Assembly (NCBI GenBank): GCA_046348995.1
Contig: JAXMDB010000001.1
Span: 186,001-250,000 of the forward strand
Source of the DNA: JANNSX01 sp046348995
Lineage (GTDB): Bacteria > Pseudomonadota > Alphaproteobacteria > Rhizobiales > Hyphomicrobiaceae
Direction of reading: 5' to 3'
DNA: 64,000 nucleotides
Position 1 is the first letter of the stretch, and the number at the start of each line of letters is the position of its first letter. Below, piece by piece: positions 8,372 through 16,215 of this stretch. The translations under genes were made by a program, and so were the position numbers. Under the pieces are notes generated by a model. The model saw nothing but the letters and a program-made list of their open reading frames with translations, did not search any database and had not been told where the DNA came from.

Positions 8372-10816
8372 TTATCCTCGGATACGCACCATCTTCGGAT
8401 CATACAGCGCCTCGAAGCGGATCTCCGCCGGCACCACCTCGCTCGCGACCTCGAGGCTGTAGCGGCCGGCACGGAGATACTCGTCCGTTACACCCTCGGG
8501 ATTGCGCACATAGCCGTAGCCGATGTTGCGGCCGACCGTGTAGCCCCAGCCGCCGCTCGCCAGATATCCCACCGGCGCATCGTTGCGCAGGATCGTCTCG
8601 CGGCCGGTGAGCACGATCTTGGGATCGGCCACCGTGAAACACATGAGCCGTTTCGGCAGCTTCGAGTTGGCCGCCGTCTCGATCGCGCCACGGCCGAGGA
8701 ATTCGGTGTCCTGCTTGAGCTTCACGGCCCAACCGAGCCCCGCCTCGAGCGGGTTGTCGTTGGGCGTGATGTCGGAGCCCCAGGCGCGATAGCCCTTCTC
8801 GAGCCTGAGCGACTCGATCGCGCGATAGCCTGCGGGCTTGAGGCCGAGCGGCCGGCCAGCGGCCATGAGTGCGTCGTAGATCTCGCCCATCGCGCCGATT
8901 GGGGCGTGCAGCTCGTAGCCAAGCTCGCCGACATAGGTGATGCGGAACGCGCGCACGGTCGCACCGGCGATGGCGATCTCGCGCACGGTGGCAAACGGGA
9001 AGGCGGCATTCGAGATGTCGGCTGACGTCACCTTGGCGAGGATGTCGCGGGCGCGCGGCCCCATCAGCGACAGCGTGCCCCACTGCTCGGTGACATCGGT
9101 GAGTCGCGCATCGAGGCCCGCGCCGATGTGGGCCGCGATCCAGCCGAGATCGTGCGTGCGAAAGCCCGTGCCGGTGACGATGTAGTAGTGATCGGGCGCC
9201 AACCGCGCGACGGTCAGATCGCACTCGATGCCGCCGCGGGTATTCAGCATCTGCGTATAGGTGAGCCGCCCTGGCGCCTTCGCGACATCGTTGGCAGCGA
9301 TGAAGGACAAGGCGGTCTCGGCATCCTTGCCCCGCAGCTCGAGCTTGGCGAACGAGGATTGATCGAACAGTCCGGCCGCCTCGCGCACCGCGCGATGCTC
9401 CTCACCGACCGCCTCGAACCAGTTCTGCCGGCCCATCGAATAGATATCGCGTGGTTCGTCTTGCGGTCGCGCGAACCAGTTCGGGCGCTCCCAGCCGAGC
9501 TTGGAGCCGAACACGGCGCGCTCCTTCTTCAAGCGCTCGTAGAGCGGCGAGACGATGCGCGGCCGCGCGCTCGTGTATTCCTCCTGCGGCCAGACGATCG
9601 TGTAGTGCTTGCCGTAGGCTTCCGTCGTGCGCTCACGGACGAAGCCGTCGTCCGTGTGGAGGCCGGAGAAGCGGCGGATGTCGGCGACCCACAGATCCAT
9701 CGGCTGCTCGCCCGTCATGACCCAGGAGGCGAGCGCCCAGCCAGCGCCTCCGGCCGACGCGATGCCGAAAGCGTTGAAGCCGGTGCCGACGAAGAAGTTC
9801 TGCACCTCCGGCGCCTCGCCCAGCATGAACATGCCGTCCGGCGTGAAGCTCTCCGGGCCGTTGATCATCTGCTTGATGCCGGCCGTCGAGAGCAGCGGCA
9901 CGCGGCCGAGGGCGAGCTGCATCGTCGGCTCGAAGTGGTCCCAATCCTCGTCCAGCAATTGGAACTCGAACGGGTCCGGCACGCCGTCGAGCGCCCACGG
10001 CTTCGGATTGGGCTCGTAGCCGCCCATGACGAGGCCGCCGACCTCCTCCTTGTAATAGGTGAGGCGATCGGGATCGCGCAGCGTCGGCAAGTTTGCCGGC
10101 ACGCCCTCGACTTTTTCCGTGACGATGTACTGATGCTGCATGGGCTGCAGCGGCACGTTCACGCCGGCGAGTCGGCCGACCTCGCGCGACCATAGCCCGC
10201 CGCACAGCACGACGCGCTCGCAAGAGATGTCGCCGCCGCTCGTTTTGACGCCCGTGACGCGGCCGTCGCGAATCTCGAAGCCGGTGACGCGCACGCCCTC
10301 GGCGATCTTCGCGCCGTGCATCCGCGCGCCCTTGGCGAGCGACTGCGTGATGTCGGCCGGATTGGCCTGGCCGTCGGTCGGCAGGAATGCCGCGCCGACG
10401 AGATCGTCGATGTCCATGATCGGCCAGAGTTTCAGCGCTTCCTCAGGCGAGAGCAGCTGCATCTCGAGCCCGAACGAATGCGCGGTCGTCGCCTGCCGCT
10501 TGACCTCGATCCAGCGCTCTTGATTGCAGGCGAGGCGCAAGCCGCCGTTCTGCTTCCAGCCGGTGGCGAGCCCCGTCTCCGCCTCGAGCTTCGTGTAGAG
10601 GTCGACGGAGTATTTGAGCAGGCGGGTCACGGTGGCGGAGGATCGCAATTGCCCGACGAGGCCCGCCGCATGCCACGACGATCCGCTCGTGAGCTTGCCG
10701 CGCTCGATGAGCAGCACGTCGGCTTTGTGATCGCGGGCCAGATGATACGCCGTCGAGCAGCCGATGATGCCGCCGCCGATGACGACGACTTGGGCGTGGG
10801 AGGGGAGGTGTGTCAT
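8372..10816 (-). CDS. Dimethylglycine/sarcosine dehydrogenase-like flavoprotein (DAO + GcvT domains), paralog 2
   Basis: An 814-residue protein with the same two-domain plan as the gene at 4219-6636. The Rossmann motif is VVIGGGIIGCSTAYHLA, and H49 in SGSSWHAAG is the expected covalent-FAD site. The GcvT-like half shows ITYVGELGYELHAP and AGYRAIESLRLEKGYRAWG. Predicted role: oxidative N-demethylation with transfer of formaldehyde-level carbon to tetrahydrofolate. The ATG at 10816 is preferred to an in-frame TTG 15 bp upstream. The two paralogs align along their length but are clearly diverged, so they probably act on different methylation states (for example dimethylglycine and sarcosine); this assignment is inferred. 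Confidence 0.88.
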   Translation of the reverse strand: MTHLPSHAQVVVIGGGIIGCSTAYHLARDHKADVLLIERGKLTSGSSWHAAGLVGQLRSSATVTRLLKYSVDLYTKLEAETGLATGWKQNGGLRLACNQERWIEVKRQATTAHSFGLEMQLLSPEEALKLWPIMDIDDLVGAAFLPTDGQANPADITQSLAKGARMHGAKIAEGVRVTGFEIRDGRVTGVKTSGGDISCERVVLCGGLWSREVGRLAGVNVPLQPMQHQYIVTEKVEGVPANLPTLRDPDRLTYYKEEVGGLVMGGYEPNPKPWALDGVPDPFEFQLLDEDWDHFEPTMQLALGRVPLLSTAGIKQMINGPESFTPDGMFMLGEAPEVQNFFVGTGFNAFGIASAGGAGWALASWVMTGEQPMDLWVADIRRFSGLHTDDGFVRERTTEAYGKHYTIVWPQEEYTSARPRIVSPLYERLKKERAVFGSKLGWERPNWFARPQDEPRDIYSMGRQNWFEAVGEEHRAVREAAGLFDQSSFAKLELRGKDAETALSFIAANDVAKAPGRLTYTQMLNTRGGIECDLTVARLAPDHYYIVTGTGFRTHDLGWIAAHIGAGLDARLTDVTEQWGTLSLMGPRARDILAKVTSADISNAAFPFATVREIAIAGATVRAFRITYVGELGYELHAPIGAMGEIYDALMAAGRPLGLKPAGYRAIESLRLEKGYRAWGSDITPNDNPLEAGLGWAVKLKQDTEFLGRGAIETAANSKLPKRLMCFTVADPKIVLTGRETILRNDAPVGYLASGGWGYTVGRNIGYGYVRNPEGVTDEYLRAGRYSLEVASEVVPAEIRFEALYDPKMVRIRG

Positions 10817-10833
10817 GTGGTCTCGCCGCAATT

Positions 10834-10990
10834 CGTAGGTTGGGTTAGCGCGGGCACAGGCGCGAGCCTCGGGCGTGATGGGCGGTCCGCGCGTAACCCA
10901 ACATGATTTCGCGCACGGCCGCGTTGGGTTGCGCGCGGAGCAGAGATGGTAGCCGAAGCGATAGCCTCGGCCGCGCTAACCCAACCTACG
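10834..10990. repeat. Nested inverted-repeat element
   Basis: Outer perfect 20-bp inverted repeats at 10834-10853 and 10971-10990 carry the sequence GTAGGTTGGGTTAGC and its complement. Inside, CGCGCGTAACCCAAC and GTTGGGTTGCGCGCG form a second pair with one mismatch. The whole 157-bp unit sits just upstream of the flavoenzyme gene and looks like a dispersed extragenic palindrome. Confidence 0.75.
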
Positions 10991-11087
10991 ATTTCGGCGA
11001 TCCGCCCTCCTCCATCGATGAGGGAGGAAAGTGAGCGGTGAGAGCCTTTAGAAGGCATCAGATGGCGTCCTCGAGGTGGTTGAGCCG

Positions 11088-11963
11088 TCAAAGCCTGCCG
11101 TGCGCCTCGACCGTCCGCTCGAGCCGCCCGAGATAGTCCGCAGTGTAGGCCTTGTAGTCGAAGTCGAGACTCGAGTGAATTTCCGACACCATGCTCCACA
11201 TCGTCTCGCGGAGCAGCGAGGCACATTTCATCGCCGAGTAGCGGCGGCGGAGCGACGCGTTCGGTGGCCAGGCGTAGTAGGTCTCGAGCAGCCAGCTTTC
11301 CTGATCGGGCGATAGCTCGTTGTTGGAGGCCAAGTTCGCCAGATCGAACAAGGGCGAGTTGAAGCCGGCATAGTCCCAATCGACGAGCCAGATACGGCTC
11401 CCGTCGTCGATGAAGTTGCCGGGCAGGAGATCGTTGTGGCCGTAGACGAGATCGATCGCGCCGACATCGCGCTCCAGGCGATCGGAGAGGTCCAGTAGCT
11501 CTTGCAGCCGCGGCACATGCCGGCTGCCGCAGTCGCGGAGCGTATGGGCATAGTCGCGGGCGATGTGGAAGACGTTGAAGATGAGGGCCGGACCGCGAAT
11601 GTGCTGGACCATCTCCGTATGCAAGCGCTTCAAGAGCGGCACGATGCGGGTGAGGTTCTTCTCCTCGCGCACATCGGCGGCGCCGAAGGTCTTGCCGGGG
11701 ATGAAGGCGAAGACGAGGGCGCCGGGCTCGGCATGCAACAACTCCGGCGAGATGCCGGCCGCAAACGCTGCCTCGCTCGCGGCGCGCTCGTTGAAGCGCA
11801 TGACCTGATGCACCGGGATGTCGTCGCCGATGCGCACGAAATAGCGCGTGCCCCGGTGCGTCACGGCGAAATTGGTATTCGTGATGCCGCCCGAAAGCGG
11901 CTTGGGATCGACCGGCTCCGTCCAGAAGGACAGGCGGCGCACGCGCTCTGCGGCTTCACTCAT
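11088..11963 (-). CDS. Choline/ethanolamine kinase-like phosphotransferase (APH superfamily)
   Basis: A 291-residue aminoglycoside-phosphotransferase-fold kinase. The catalytic loop VYGHNDLLPGNF (Brenner motif) and the metal-binding LVDWDYAG are both intact, as is the N-lobe GGITNTNF nucleotide loop. This pattern matches choline/ethanolamine and thiamine kinase-like proteins. It follows the permease gene by only 7 bp and so is the last gene of the betaine-type ABC transporter operon. That context favours a small amino alcohol such as choline as substrate, but thiamine or another alcohol is possible. Confidence 0.82.
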   Translation of the reverse strand: MSEAAERVRRLSFWTEPVDPKPLSGGITNTNFAVTHRGTRYFVRIGDDIPVHQVMRFNERAASEAAFAAGISPELLHAEPGALVFAFIPGKTFGAADVREEKNLTRIVPLLKRLHTEMVQHIRGPALIFNVFHIARDYAHTLRDCGSRHVPRLQELLDLSDRLERDVGAIDLVYGHNDLLPGNFIDDGSRIWLVDWDYAGFNSPLFDLANLASNNELSPDQESWLLETYYAWPPNASLRRRYSAMKCASLLRETMWSMVSEIHSSLDFDYKAYTADYLGRLERTVEAHGRL

Positions 11964-11970
11964 CGCGTCC

Positions 11971-13944
11971 TCATTTCAGCCCGAGCTTTCTCTCGGTGCG
12001 ATCGGCCCAGGCCCTGAGCAAGCGGTCGGCGACGATGCCGATGAAGGCGATGGCGAAGCCCGCGACGAGGCCGCGTCCGGCATCCGCCTTGGCGAGTGCG
12101 ATGAACACCTCCTGGCCCAAGTCGCGCGTGCCGATCATGGCGCAGATGATGATCATGGACAGCGCCAGCAGCACCGTCTGATTGATGCCGAGCATGATCT
12201 CCGGCAGCGCGAGCGGCATCTGCACGCGCCAGAACATCTGCCGCGGCGTGCAGCCGGAGACGGTCGCCGCCTCGATCAGCGACGGCGAAATCTGGCGCAA
12301 GCCCAGATCCGTGTAGCGGATGGCCGGGACGATCGCGAAGAGGACGGTCGCGATCAGCGCCGTCACGTCGCCGACGCGGAACAGCATAACGACCGGGATG
12401 ATGAAGCAGAAGGACGGCAGCGTCTGCAGCGTATCGAGAACCGGCGTGATGAACGCCTGGAAACGGTCGCTGCGTGCCGACAGGAGTCCGAGCGGGATGC
12501 CGATCAAGCCAGACACGACGACGGCGATGCCGCAGAGATAGACCGTCGCCATGGTCTTCTCCCAGAGGCCCGTGACGACGCAGAAGAGGGTGAGGGCGCA
12601 GGCGAGGAGCGCGAGCCGTGCACCGCCGAGCCGCCAGCCGGCGAAGGAGAGGAGCGCCAGCGCGCCGAGCCAAGGAAATCCTTCGCAGAAAGCCCGCAGC
12701 GGATTGAGGATGTAGAGCAGCAAGGCGACGCGGAACGCTTCGATGTAGTCGAAGAAGTGCAGGTTGACCCAGTCGACGGCCGCCTTCCAGAGCGGGGCCG
12801 TCGAGATCGTCATCGCCTTCGGTACGGCACTGAGCGCGGGGAGCGGCACGCTGAGCAGCGTCGTCACCAGAAGCGCACCGGCCCCCATCACCAGGAACGG
12901 ATGCCGCTGCCAGAACGACTGGCCGGCGACGTGTGCCGCCGGCCGCTGCCGTGCTGCCGCCTGGCTCAGCCGGTCGAGCGCGATGGCGAGCACGACGATG
13001 GCGATGCCGGCCTCCATGCCCTGGCCGATCTTGAGCGCGCGCAGCGCGAGCAGCACGTCGTAGCCTAAGCCGCCGGCGCCGATCATCGAGGCGATGATGA
13101 CCATGTTGAGCGCCAGCATGATCACCTGGTTGACGCCGATCATGAGCGTCGGACGGGCCGACGGCATCAGCACGCGCCAGAGCTTCTGCCGCTTCGTGCA
13201 GCCGACCATCTCGCCGAAGTCGTCGATCTCGGCCGGCACGCGGGCGAGCGCCAACGTGGTTGCGCGCACCATCGGCGGTGTCGCGAAAATGGCGGTCGCG
13301 ATCATCGCCGACACCGGACTGTTGCCGAACAGGAGCAGCATCGGGATGAGATAGGCGAAGGTCGGCATCGTCTGCATGAGATCGAGTGCGGGCGTCACCA
13401 CCAGCTTGTCGAACGCAGGCTTGCGATAGGCGAGGATGCCGAAGGCGCCGCCGACGAGGATGCACAGTGGCACGCTGATGGCGATGAGGGCGAGCGTGCG
13501 CATCGCGCTCTCCCATTGGCCGAACAGTGCGATGTAGAGAAAGCAGGCGCCGGCCAGCGCCGCGAGCCGCGAGCCGCCGAGCGCATAGCCTGTGATGGCG
13601 GCGACCAGCGTCACGCCCACCCAGGAAAAGCGAGGGAGCACGATCCCGCCGCCGAACAGCTTGAAGCCCTTCGACAGCAGCCCGAAGGCGAAATCGAGAG
13701 GGACGCTCAGGACGTCGGTATAGAGGCGCGTGATCCAGGTGAAGTGGGTCTTGATGAAGGCCATGAGCGCCGAGGTCCATTCGGCGATCGGCACGATGTG
13801 GGTTGCGGGATAGTCGCTCGCCCAGGGCAAGAGCGAGCGGTCGATTGCAAGCAACATCGTCGCGGCGAGCAATCCGAGCCACACCACCCCCCACACCGAG
13901 GGGGCACCCCAAGCCACTCGCGAGGGTGCGGCAGCAACCGTCAT
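11971..13944 (-). CDS. Glycine betaine/proline-type ABC transporter permease, two fused permease domains
   Basis: A 657-residue inner-membrane protein with two consecutive binding-protein-dependent permease modules, about residues 100-330 and 430-640, instead of the usual single ProW-like module of about 300-350 residues. Each half carries an EAA-like coupling loop (EIDDFGEMVGCTKRQKLWRV and EAATVSGCTPRQMFWRV) followed by MPSARPTLMIGVNQ or MPLALPEIMLGINQ. The ATG at 13944 overlaps the TGA of the ATPase gene (ATGA). A longer open frame reaching 14757 runs through the ATPase gene in another frame and is not real. Predicted to import quaternary ammonium osmolytes. Confidence 0.9.
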   Translation of the reverse strand: MTVAAAPSRVAWGAPSVWGVVWLGLLAATMLLAIDRSLLPWASDYPATHIVPIAEWTSALMAFIKTHFTWITRLYTDVLSVPLDFAFGLLSKGFKLFGGGIVLPRFSWVGVTLVAAITGYALGGSRLAALAGACFLYIALFGQWESAMRTLALIAISVPLCILVGGAFGILAYRKPAFDKLVVTPALDLMQTMPTFAYLIPMLLLFGNSPVSAMIATAIFATPPMVRATTLALARVPAEIDDFGEMVGCTKRQKLWRVLMPSARPTLMIGVNQVIMLALNMVIIASMIGAGGLGYDVLLALRALKIGQGMEAGIAIVVLAIALDRLSQAAARQRPAAHVAGQSFWQRHPFLVMGAGALLVTTLLSVPLPALSAVPKAMTISTAPLWKAAVDWVNLHFFDYIEAFRVALLLYILNPLRAFCEGFPWLGALALLSFAGWRLGGARLALLACALTLFCVVTGLWEKTMATVYLCGIAVVVSGLIGIPLGLLSARSDRFQAFITPVLDTLQTLPSFCFIIPVVMLFRVGDVTALIATVLFAIVPAIRYTDLGLRQISPSLIEAATVSGCTPRQMFWRVQMPLALPEIMLGINQTVLLALSMIIICAMIGTRDLGQEVFIALAKADAGRGLVAGFAIAFIGIVADRLLRAWADRTERKLGLK

Positions 13945-15017
13945 GGCGCCTTGCCTTCGCGCGCGGCGAGCAGCTCGATGACCCGCTCGGGCGTCACCTC
14001 GCCGATCACCCGGCCTTCGGCATCGGTGACGCCGAAGCTCTTGCGGGCTTCCACGATCTCGGCGGCGAAGCTCGCGACCTTGTCGGCCGCCTTGATGCGG
14101 CGGGGATGCTCGGCGCCGTTGGCGAGCGGCTGCATGAGCCGCGCCGCCGACATGACTTTCGAGCGCTGTACGTCGCGGGTGAACTCGGCGACGTAGCTCG
14201 TCGCCGGATGCAGCACGAGATCCTCGGGCGTGCCGACCTGGATGATCTCGCCGTCTTTCATGATGGCGATGCGGTCGGCGAGCCGGATCGCCTCGTCGAA
14301 GTCGTGGGTGATGAAGACGATCGTCTTCTTGAGCACGCTCTGGAGGCGGATCAGCTCCGACTGCATCTCGCGCCGGATCAGCGGATCGAGTGCGGAGAAC
14401 GGCTCGTCGAGGAACCAGACCTCGGGTTTGACGGCGAGCGAGCGCGCGATACCGACGCGCTGCTGCTGGCCACCGGAAAGCTCGCGGGGAAAATGTCCTT
14501 CGCGCCCCTTGAGGCCGACGAGCTCGATCACCTCGCGGGCACGACCCTCGCGCGTCGCCCGGTCGATGCCCTGGACGGAGAGGGGAAACGCGACGTTCTC
14601 GAGCACGGTCAGATGCGGCAGCAGGGCGAAGTGCTGGAACACCATGCCCATCTTGTGCCGGCGGATCTCGATCAGCTCTTGCGGGCTGGCCTTGAGCAGG
14701 TCGCGGCCGTCCAGGTCGACCTCGCCCGCCGTCGGCTCGATCAGGCGCGAGAGGCATCTCAGAAGCGTCGACTTGCCGGAGCCGGACAGCCCCATGATGA
14801 TGAAGTTCTCGCCTTCGCGCACGCTGACCGAGCAGCTGCGAACGGCGCCGATGAGTCCGCTGCGCGCGAGCTCCTCTGCCGTCAGCGAGCCGCCGTTGCC
14901 GGCGAGCACGGCGGCCGCATCCTTGCCGTAGATCTTCCAGACGTTGCGGCAGGCGAGCTTGGCCGGCCTGTCCGCTGGGGCGTCAGCGGCCTGGGCAGAG
15001 CGCACGGATGCAGTCAT
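13941..15017 (-). CDS. proV: Glycine betaine/proline-type ABC transporter ATP-binding protein
   Basis: A 358-residue ABC ATPase. Walker A is GLSGSGKST, the Q-loop is MVFQHFALLPH, the signature is LSGGQQQRVGIARSL, Walker B is VWFLDEPFSALDP, and the H-loop is FITHDFDEA. An ProV-specific insertion (GNGGSLTAEEL) precedes Walker A, and a C-terminal extension after about residue 290 resembles a degenerate CBS module. The ATG at 15017 follows GAGG; a GTG 51 bp upstream is less likely. It lies between the binding-protein and permease genes and powers the importer. Confidence 0.92.
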   Translation of the reverse strand: MTASVRSAQAADAPADRPAKLACRNVWKIYGKDAAAVLAGNGGSLTAEELARSGLIGAVRSCSVSVREGENFIIMGLSGSGKSTLLRCLSRLIEPTAGEVDLDGRDLLKASPQELIEIRRHKMGMVFQHFALLPHLTVLENVAFPLSVQGIDRATREGRAREVIELVGLKGREGHFPRELSGGQQQRVGIARSLAVKPEVWFLDEPFSALDPLIRREMQSELIRLQSVLKKTIVFITHDFDEAIRLADRIAIMKDGEIIQVGTPEDLVLHPATSYVAEFTRDVQRSKVMSAARLMQPLANGAEHPRRIKAADKVASFAAEIVEARKSFGVTDAEGRVIGEVTPERVIELLAAREGKAP

Positions 15018-15091
15018 TTGAGCCTCGATCCGAGTCACGGCGAAAAGAGGCGGTGGCTGAGCCAGCACACCGCCTCTAGCATTTCAGCTCA

Positions 15092-16057
15092 TCACTGCGC
15101 CCAGGCGCGCCAGGTCGACTCGTGGGACGTGACCCAGGCGGCGGCGACGTCCTCGATGGTCTTGCCCTCGAGATCGACCTCGCCCGACATCTTGTTCAGC
15201 TCGCCCGTGTCGATCTGATAGGCCTTGGCGACCTTGTAGGCGACCGGCCACTTGTCCTTCATGCCGGCCCAGGAATACTTCCAGATCTCACCGTGCGGCT
15301 TGCCGCAGTCGTACTTGGCGTCCTTGTTCACGCCCCAGGCCGGGTCGGTGTAGCAGGCCGGATCGTGCTCGGGGAACTGCACCCACTCGCCCTCGTATTT
15401 GGCCGGCGCCCAGTGCGGGGAATAGACCCAGAGCATGATCGGGTCTTTGCGCTGGTAGGCGGCATCGAGCTCGGCGAACATGGCGCCGTCGGTGCCGGCA
15501 TGCACGACGACGAAGGGCAGCCCGAGCGAGACGACTCGCTCGTCGTCGAAGCCTTCCCAGGTCACGGGACCGCCCAGATAGCGGCCCTTGTCACCGGTAT
15601 CGGCAGTGGCGAACGCCTTGGCGCATTCCGGAGTTTTCAGCGCTTCCCAGTTCGGAAGACCGGGGCACTTCTCCTTCATGTAGAGCGGGTACCACCACTC
15701 CTCCTTGGCCTTCGGGCCGAGCATGCCGAGCTTCTCGGTTTGGCCGGTGGCGTCGGAAGCCTTCATGGCTTCACCCGCGGTCGTGTCCCAGAATTCCATG
15801 CCGACGGTCAGATCGCCGTTGGTCAATCCCGTCGTCAAACTCGAAAGATAGTCGCCGGTCGGGTACTCGACCGTATAGCCGAGCTTCTCGAGGATGCCGC
15901 CGAGAATCTTGGCGTTGATGTTGACGCTCGTCCAATCGAAGAGCGCGATCTTGATCGGGTCGGTGGATTCGGGAACCTGCGCCCATGTGGTTGTGGGGAC
16001 GCCGGCAAAAAACGCGACCGCGACAGCGGCCGCGGCTCTCACGACACTGCTCCTCAT
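15092..16057 (-). CDS. proX: Glycine betaine/quaternary amine ABC transporter substrate-binding protein
   Basis: Periplasmic receptor of 321 residues. The start MRSSVVRAAAAVAVAFFAG and the TWAQ site give a Sec signal peptide; ATG 16057 is chosen for its AGGAGA site 6 bp upstream over an in-frame TTG. The body matches the OpuAC/ProX family (KIALFDWTSVNINAKI, VGMEFWD, WWYP), with many tryptophans that could form the aromatic box for a trimethylammonium group. It is the first gene of the operon with proV, the fused permease and the kinase. Choline, glycine betaine and proline betaine are all possible ligands. Confidence 0.9.
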   Translation of the reverse strand: MRSSVVRAAAAVAVAFFAGVPTTTWAQVPESTDPIKIALFDWTSVNINAKILGGILEKLGYTVEYPTGDYLSSLTTGLTNGDLTVGMEFWDTTAGEAMKASDATGQTEKLGMLGPKAKEEWWYPLYMKEKCPGLPNWEALKTPECAKAFATADTGDKGRYLGGPVTWEGFDDERVVSLGLPFVVVHAGTDGAMFAELDAAYQRKDPIMLWVYSPHWAPAKYEGEWVQFPEHDPACYTDPAWGVNKDAKYDCGKPHGEIWKYSWAGMKDKWPVAYKVAKAYQIDTGELNKMSGEVDLEGKTIEDVAAAWVTSHESTWRAWAQ

Positions 16058-16215
16058 GCACTTTCTCCTGGCAGACGTTTCCAATGGTCGACCTGCGCAG
16101 CCGGTAGACCCGGTGCGTCCGCTCGTCGCGGTTGAGATCAGTTAAGCCCATCGGCCGGGCCGGAAGCAAGGAAACTATCGCCGGGGGCCGTATCTTCCGG
16201 CCGCGCCGGAGAGCG

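Noticed and set aside
11848..13068. 406-codon open frame on the plus strand
   Set aside because: Opposite the permease and kinase genes; composition (Asp/Arg/His-rich) and lack of motifs mark it as a shadow.
11971..14757. 928-codon reading of the permease
   Set aside because: The region upstream of 13944 overlaps the ATPase gene in another frame; the ATGA overlap at 13941-13944 and the family N-terminus support the shorter protein.
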